A stretch of 64,000 bases of DNA from Bacillus_BD oryzisoli_A (lineage in GTDB: Bacteria; Bacillota; Bacilli; Bacillales; Cytobacillaceae), in contig NZ_JBHZRC010000017.1 of the NCBI RefSeq assembly GCF_043641075.1, positions 15,685 to 79,684 on the forward strand, read 5' to 3'. The translations under genes were made by a program, and so were the position numbers. This document shows positions 60,472 through 64,000 of this stretch, one piece after another (the stretch's first letter is position 1; each line of letters starts with the position of its first letter). Under the pieces are notes generated by a model. It had not been told where the DNA came from. It worked only from the letters and a program-made list of their open reading frames with translations, and did not search any database.

Positions 60472-62640
60472 TTATAGCACCTTCTTTGTTTCAACTTTTT
60501 CCATTTGCGCTGCACATGCCTTGAATTCCGGCATACGTGACATCGGGTCAAGCGCTGCAATGGTTAATAGATTAATAGATTGCTCATGACCGAAATGATA
60601 CGGAACAAATACTGTATCCTTTCTGATCGCTTCCGTAATTTTCACTTTATAAATAGCCTCGCCTCTTCTCGTGAATAGACGGACTCTTTCTTCATGTTCC
60701 ATGTTATATTTTGCTGCTGTTTCAGGATGTACCTCGACATACGGCTCAGGGCACATATCGCGTAGGAATTGAATTCTTCTAGTCTGGTTACCTGATAAAT
60801 AATGATAGACGACACGACCGGTTGTTAAGCGGAGCGGATATTCTGCATCAGGCTCCTCTGCCGGCGGACGGTATGGCAACGCACAAATTTTTGCTTTTCC
60901 ATCTGGATGATAGAACTTTTTATCTAAAAACATATGTGGCGTTCCAGGATCATTTTCATCCTTACAAGGCCAAAATACGCCATCCTGTTTATCAATCTTA
61001 TCCCAAGTAGCACCGTAGTAATCGGCGTAGCCGCCTTTACTAGCTAGTCTGAACTCATCTGCTACGTCTTTTGCTGTTTTTAGATGAGAGAAATATTTCC
61101 CTCTGCCTAGTCTTTCAGCAAGCTCCACTTGCATTTGCCAATCTGGCTTAGATTCGCCAATTGGTTCCTGTGCTTTATTTATTTTAATAATCCGTCCTTC
61201 AAGGTTTGTTACGGTTCCCTCATCCTCTGACCAAGTAACAGAAGGAAGAATCACATCGGCAAACTCTGCTGATTCAGATATGTAGAAGTCTGCACATACC
61301 ATGAAGTCCAAGCCTTTTAGTGCTTTACGGACAAAATTAAGATTTGGCGCAGATACTGCCGGATTGGAACATAGCAAATACAAACCGCGGATTGTTTTCT
61401 GTTCCATTAACTCAAACATTTCATATGCTGACACACCTGGCTGCGGCATTTCCTCTGGTGTAATGCCCCATACCTTGCAAACCTCTTCCACATGCTTTGG
61501 ATTAGTGAGCTTACGATAGCCTGGTAATAGGTCAGACTTTTGACCATGTTCACGTCCGCCTTGTCCATTACCTTGACCAGTGAATGTTGCAACGCCCGCT
61601 TTTGGACGGCCAATTTTACCCGTTACTAACGCCATATTTGTATAGGCAGATACATTATCTACACCCTTATGCTGCTGTTCAATCCCGCGGGCAAACATGA
61701 CAACGGCATTCGGAGCTTTTCCGTAAATTTCCGCAGCACGGATGATTTTTTCAGGAGCCACGCCAGTAAGCTCACTCGTATATTCTGGAGTAAATTCTTT
61801 TACAAGCTCTTTTGTTTCTTCAAATCCGTTTGTATGGTTCGCAACAAACGCTTCATCCGCGTAGCCGTTTTGGATTAATAGATTTAAGATTCCATTTGCA
61901 AGGGCAAGGTCTGTTCCCGGACGTAGATCCAAATGAACATCTGCTCTTCTTGCTAGCGCTGTTTCACGGGGATCCGCTACAATAAGGTAGCCCCCTCTTT
62001 CCTGTACATGCCATACACGGAACATGGATGTTGGATGACATTCTGCTGTGTTACTTCCAGCAATAAATAAGCAATCTGTTTCATGAATATCTGTCCAAGG
62101 CAAAGTTGATCCTCTATCGACACCGAAAGAACGAAGGAATCCGCCGGCTGCACTTGACATACAGAAGCGACCATTATAGTCGATGTAGCGTGTGCCAAGA
62201 CCAACACGGGCAAACTTTCCAGTTAAATAGCATTTTTCATTTGTCATTGATACACCGCTAAAAACAGACAATGTATCTTTTCCATATTTGCTTTGCAGCT
62301 CTGTAAATTTTTTCGCGATTAAATCATAGGCTTCGTCCCAGCTTGCTTCACGGAAGCCTTCCTTCGTTCCTTTTAAGGATGCATCATCACGAATAAGTGG
62401 TTTTAAAATCCGATCATCATGGTTTGTTTGCTGGTAGGCTGTAACCCCTTTTGGACACATCTTTCCAACGTTAACCGGCCAATCATAACGAGGTTCAACC
62501 CCGACAATTTTATTTGTTTTTGTATTTACCCTTAAGTTCATTCCACATTGCATGCCGCAATAGGAGCAGTGCGTTTTAATCAAGGTTTCATTTGGATGTC
62601 TAACATTCTCTATTTCTCTAAAAAACTTATCCCTTTGCAT
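60472..62640 (-). CDS. Molybdopterin oxidoreductase, nitrate-reductase-like catalytic subunit
   Basis: A 722-residue enzyme of the NapA/NasC/FdhF group. The [4Fe-4S] motif is Cys25-x2-Cys28-x3-Cys32-x29-Cys62, and the probable Mo-ligand cysteine is Cys160 in NGRFCMSSAA. GQGNGQGGREHGQKSDLLPGY near 375 matches the nitrate reductase paralogue at 2553-4706. No Tat signal is present, so it is cytoplasmic. Unlike NasC it lies with dedicated ferredoxin, Rieske and membrane subunits plus narK and Nre-like regulators, which suggests a quinol-linked dissimilatory role. A formate- or other substrate specificity cannot be ruled out. GGAGG lies 9 nt before ATG 62640. Confidence 0.85.
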   Translation of the reverse strand: MQRDKFFREIENVRHPNETLIKTHCSYCGMQCGMNLRVNTKTNKIVGVEPRYDWPVNVGKMCPKGVTAYQQTNHDDRILKPLIRDDASLKGTKEGFREASWDEAYDLIAKKFTELQSKYGKDTLSVFSGVSMTNEKCYLTGKFARVGLGTRYIDYNGRFCMSSAAGGFLRSFGVDRGSTLPWTDIHETDCLFIAGSNTAECHPTSMFRVWHVQERGGYLIVADPRETALARRADVHLDLRPGTDLALANGILNLLIQNGYADEAFVANHTNGFEETKELVKEFTPEYTSELTGVAPEKIIRAAEIYGKAPNAVVMFARGIEQQHKGVDNVSAYTNMALVTGKIGRPKAGVATFTGQGNGQGGREHGQKSDLLPGYRKLTNPKHVEEVCKVWGITPEEMPQPGVSAYEMFELMEQKTIRGLYLLCSNPAVSAPNLNFVRKALKGLDFMVCADFYISESAEFADVILPSVTWSEDEGTVTNLEGRIIKINKAQEPIGESKPDWQMQVELAERLGRGKYFSHLKTAKDVADEFRLASKGGYADYYGATWDKIDKQDGVFWPCKDENDPGTPHMFLDKKFYHPDGKAKICALPYRPPAEEPDAEYPLRLTTGRVVYHYLSGNQTRRIQFLRDMCPEPYVEVHPETAAKYNMEHEERVRLFTRRGEAIYKVKITEAIRKDTVFVPYHFGHEQSINLLTIAALDPMSRMPEFKACAAQMEKVETKKVL

Positions 62641-63733
62641 TCTGGTTTGCCTCCTTAACTTTTACCTGGTGAGTAGGGAAACCGGAGAATTGTGCAATCC
62701 GGTACTTTCTTCGGCATGGAAGACATAGCTCCGCAAGATGGTGTCCTTCCTCCGTTTTAAACTCAATATCATTCATGCCAAGGACATCAACAACATCCTT
62801 TGACTGCTCTACAGAAACAAATTCATCGCCACAAACCTTACATTCCTTCATTGATTGCTCACCGTAGTGTTCTCGGTAGTTTCTCGCCAAAACGCTCATT
62901 GGGCGGAAAGGAATATGTGCCAGCTTTCCAAATGGCAGATAAATTAACGTAATAATAACGGACCATTGGTGAATCAAGGACATAATCGGATGTCCTGCAC
63001 CGTGTAAAACCATATTCATAAACGTAAGTGCTAGTCCTGTATAACTTACTAGCAACAATAAATACAATGGAACAAAGTCATAAAGAAACTTTTGCTCTGC
63101 TCTTGCCTGCATATTTTTCAAGCGGCGATATAGCGCCATGCTTACTCCTGAAATAACCATTACAGCAGATATATTTAATGCATTATAAGATAAAGTAGCA
63201 ATGAGACCTTCAGCCGGCACAGTCAGGATTTTCATACCGAATAGGATGATATTGTAGTAGCCATTGTCTTCCATCGTGAAATACATCCAGCTGAATACAA
63301 GAGGAAATGTGACACAAATAGCCAATACACATCCCCAGCCAATCAGCACGTGCTGAGTCCATCGGTAAATTCCCCTATTCCAAATAAATTTATATGTAGC
63401 TAAATGCTCTACAGATGTTTTCGGAGTTGATTTTCTAAATAGAAGCTTCAGACCCTTTTTGATGATAATCTTTGTTGGTGGTCTTTCTCCCCAAGCGATA
63501 AAGCGGTAGAAGAAACCGCCTATAAAGACGAGCGTTCCCACCATATAGCCATATAGGTTTAAATCAATATGTGTAAACATTCTTGTTCCAATAAACGTTA
63601 AGATTGCCAGCCCGCAAACGGCTAGAAACATAGACTTAGCAAAATGTGATGCAAAAGCTTGATTAAGAGATTTCGAGGTTTCCTTCTTTCCTTGCGCCTT
63701 TGCTTTCGTATTCGCCTCAATATTAGTGTGCAT
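62627..63733 (-). CDS. Membrane cytochrome-b-like subunit with C-terminal two-CxxC domain
   Basis: A 368-residue protein, first gene of the operon. A charged cytoplasmic N terminus (1-30) is followed by about seven hydrophobic segments between 33 and 285, with His in membrane regions (YRWTQHVLIGWGCV; VLHGAGHPIMSLIHQWSV) that could ligate haem b, as in NarI- or HdrE-like quinol oxidising subunits. The C-terminal 85 residues hold KECKVCGDEF and ELCLPCRRKY, two CxxC pairs for Zn or an Fe-S centre. AAGGAGGA precedes ATG 63733. The exact family is not recognised. Confidence 0.7.
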   Translation of the reverse strand: MHTNIEANTKAKAQGKKETSKSLNQAFASHFAKSMFLAVCGLAILTFIGTRMFTHIDLNLYGYMVGTLVFIGGFFYRFIAWGERPPTKIIIKKGLKLLFRKSTPKTSVEHLATYKFIWNRGIYRWTQHVLIGWGCVLAICVTFPLVFSWMYFTMEDNGYYNIILFGMKILTVPAEGLIATLSYNALNISAVMVISGVSMALYRRLKNMQARAEQKFLYDFVPLYLLLLVSYTGLALTFMNMVLHGAGHPIMSLIHQWSVIITLIYLPFGKLAHIPFRPMSVLARNYREHYGEQSMKECKVCGDEFVSVEQSKDVVDVLGMNDIEFKTEEGHHLAELCLPCRRKYRIAQFSGFPTHQVKVKEANQNAKG

Positions 63734-63769
63734 AATAAATCCTCCTTATTCCCGCAAATCCTTAACCTT

Positions 63770-63835
63770 ATTGTAGAGGTCAGAGAACATTTTCTACATC
63801 GGGGAATTTCCCCATTGGATCAGGGAAATTCCCCT
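63770..63835 (-). promoter_or_regulatory. Promoter with two NreC-type palindromes
   Basis: On the minus strand TACAAT (63775-63770) is a good -10 about 37 bp before the start codon. Upstream lie GGGGAA-T-TTCCCC (63801-63813, a perfect palindrome) and AGGGAAATTCCCCT (63822-63835). Their centres are 21 bp apart, two helical turns, at about -45 and -66. Staphylococcal NreC binds GGG/CCC dyads (TAGGG-N4-CCCTA); the second box with flanks reads TAGGGGAATTTCCCT. Control by the nreC-like regulator at 55952 is inferred. Confidence 0.65.
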
Positions 63836-63902
63836 ATTCTGCAAAATTCGACATAAACACGGTCAATATAGTGTAAATGCGTTGAATCTGCAACATATAA
63901 AA

Positions 63903-63978
63903 AACCCAATCTATATGATTGGGTCAGACTGTAGACAAACTCCTCGATTAAAATCGAGTTTGCCTACAGTCTTTTTTG
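63903..63978. terminator. Double terminator at the right edge
   Basis: AACCCAATC (63903-63911) pairs with GATTGGGT (63917-63924), with a T-run on the minus strand. GACTGTAGACAAACTC (63927-63942) pairs with GAGTTTGCCTACAGTC (63956-63971), with a T-run on the plus strand. They isolate the molybdoenzyme promoter from a gene beyond the window. Confidence 0.75.
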
Positions 63979-64000
63979 TTTTAAACTATTAATAGAACAA

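Overview
The window reads as a chromosomal segment of a low-GC, endospore-former-type Bacillaceae (Bacillus/Neobacillus-like). AGGAGG-type ribosome binding sites are general. GlpD, NasB/NasC, NirB/NirD, DbpA, Ppk1, YbxH-like and MpsC-like proteins, TnrA-type boxes and a PyrR-type leader all fit that group. No rRNA, tRNA, phage or intact insertion sequence was found. Genus is an inference; no marker gene is present.

Layout. 0-2.5 kb: CidA/CidB (LrgA/LrgB) pair, divergent glpD behind a terminator-like leader. 2.5-8.2 kb: assimilatory nitrate reductase operon nasB-nasA-nasC behind a perfect TnrA/GlnR-type box. 8.3-12.6 kb: FAD amine oxidase, small unknown gene, PhoX-like Tat-exported phosphatase, SET-domain protein. 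12.6-17.3 kb: nitrite reductase operon nirB-nirD-nirC-sumT behind a second perfect TnrA-type box. 17.3-20.3 kb: SDR, VOC protein and small membrane or unknown proteins. 20.3-28.5 kb: a Liv-type ABC transporter followed by a KASIII-like enzyme, an alpha/beta hydrolase and an AMP-forming acyl ligase in one operon. 28.6-35 kb: two MFS transporters around a LysR regulator, a His/Gly-rich protein and D-serine dehydratase. 34-40.2 kb: four-gene signalling operon (hybrid kinase, CheR, REC-PAS kinase, sugar-binding-type protein). 40.4-48.8 kb: MerR/TipAS regulator, a large 52-bp tandem array, dbpA, ppk1, an SDR lacking its catalytic Tyr/Lys, and a CysQ-like phosphatase. 48.9-53.4 kb: MFS transporter behind a PyrR-type leader, a second 52-bp array, ECF S component, a dead MFS fragment, an MpsC-family protein and an orphan kinase. 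53.7-63.8 kb: an Nre-like sensory set (PAS kinase, GAF protein, LuxR-type regulator, second kinase) followed on the same strand by narK and a molybdoenzyme complex with ferredoxin, Rieske and membrane cytochrome-b-like subunits.

How the genes work together. Nitrogen metabolism dominates. One set (nasA/B/C, nirB/D/C, sumT) imports nitrate and reduces it to ammonium under predicted nitrogen-limitation control. The second set at the right end looks respiratory or redox-linked: a cytoplasmic NapA/NasC-type catalytic subunit joined to membrane, ferredoxin and Rieske partners plus NarK. It is probably controlled by the adjacent Nre-like regulator through two GGGGAA/TTCCCC palindromes upstream.

The least explained structures are two intergenic arrays, 8 kb apart, with unrelated fill sequence but the same plan: a 27-nt imperfect palindrome with TGTC...GGACA ends, then 25 nt, giving an almost exact 52-bp period. 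The other points of most interest are the PyrR-type double leader ahead of an MFS gene and the atypical nitrate-reductase-like complex.
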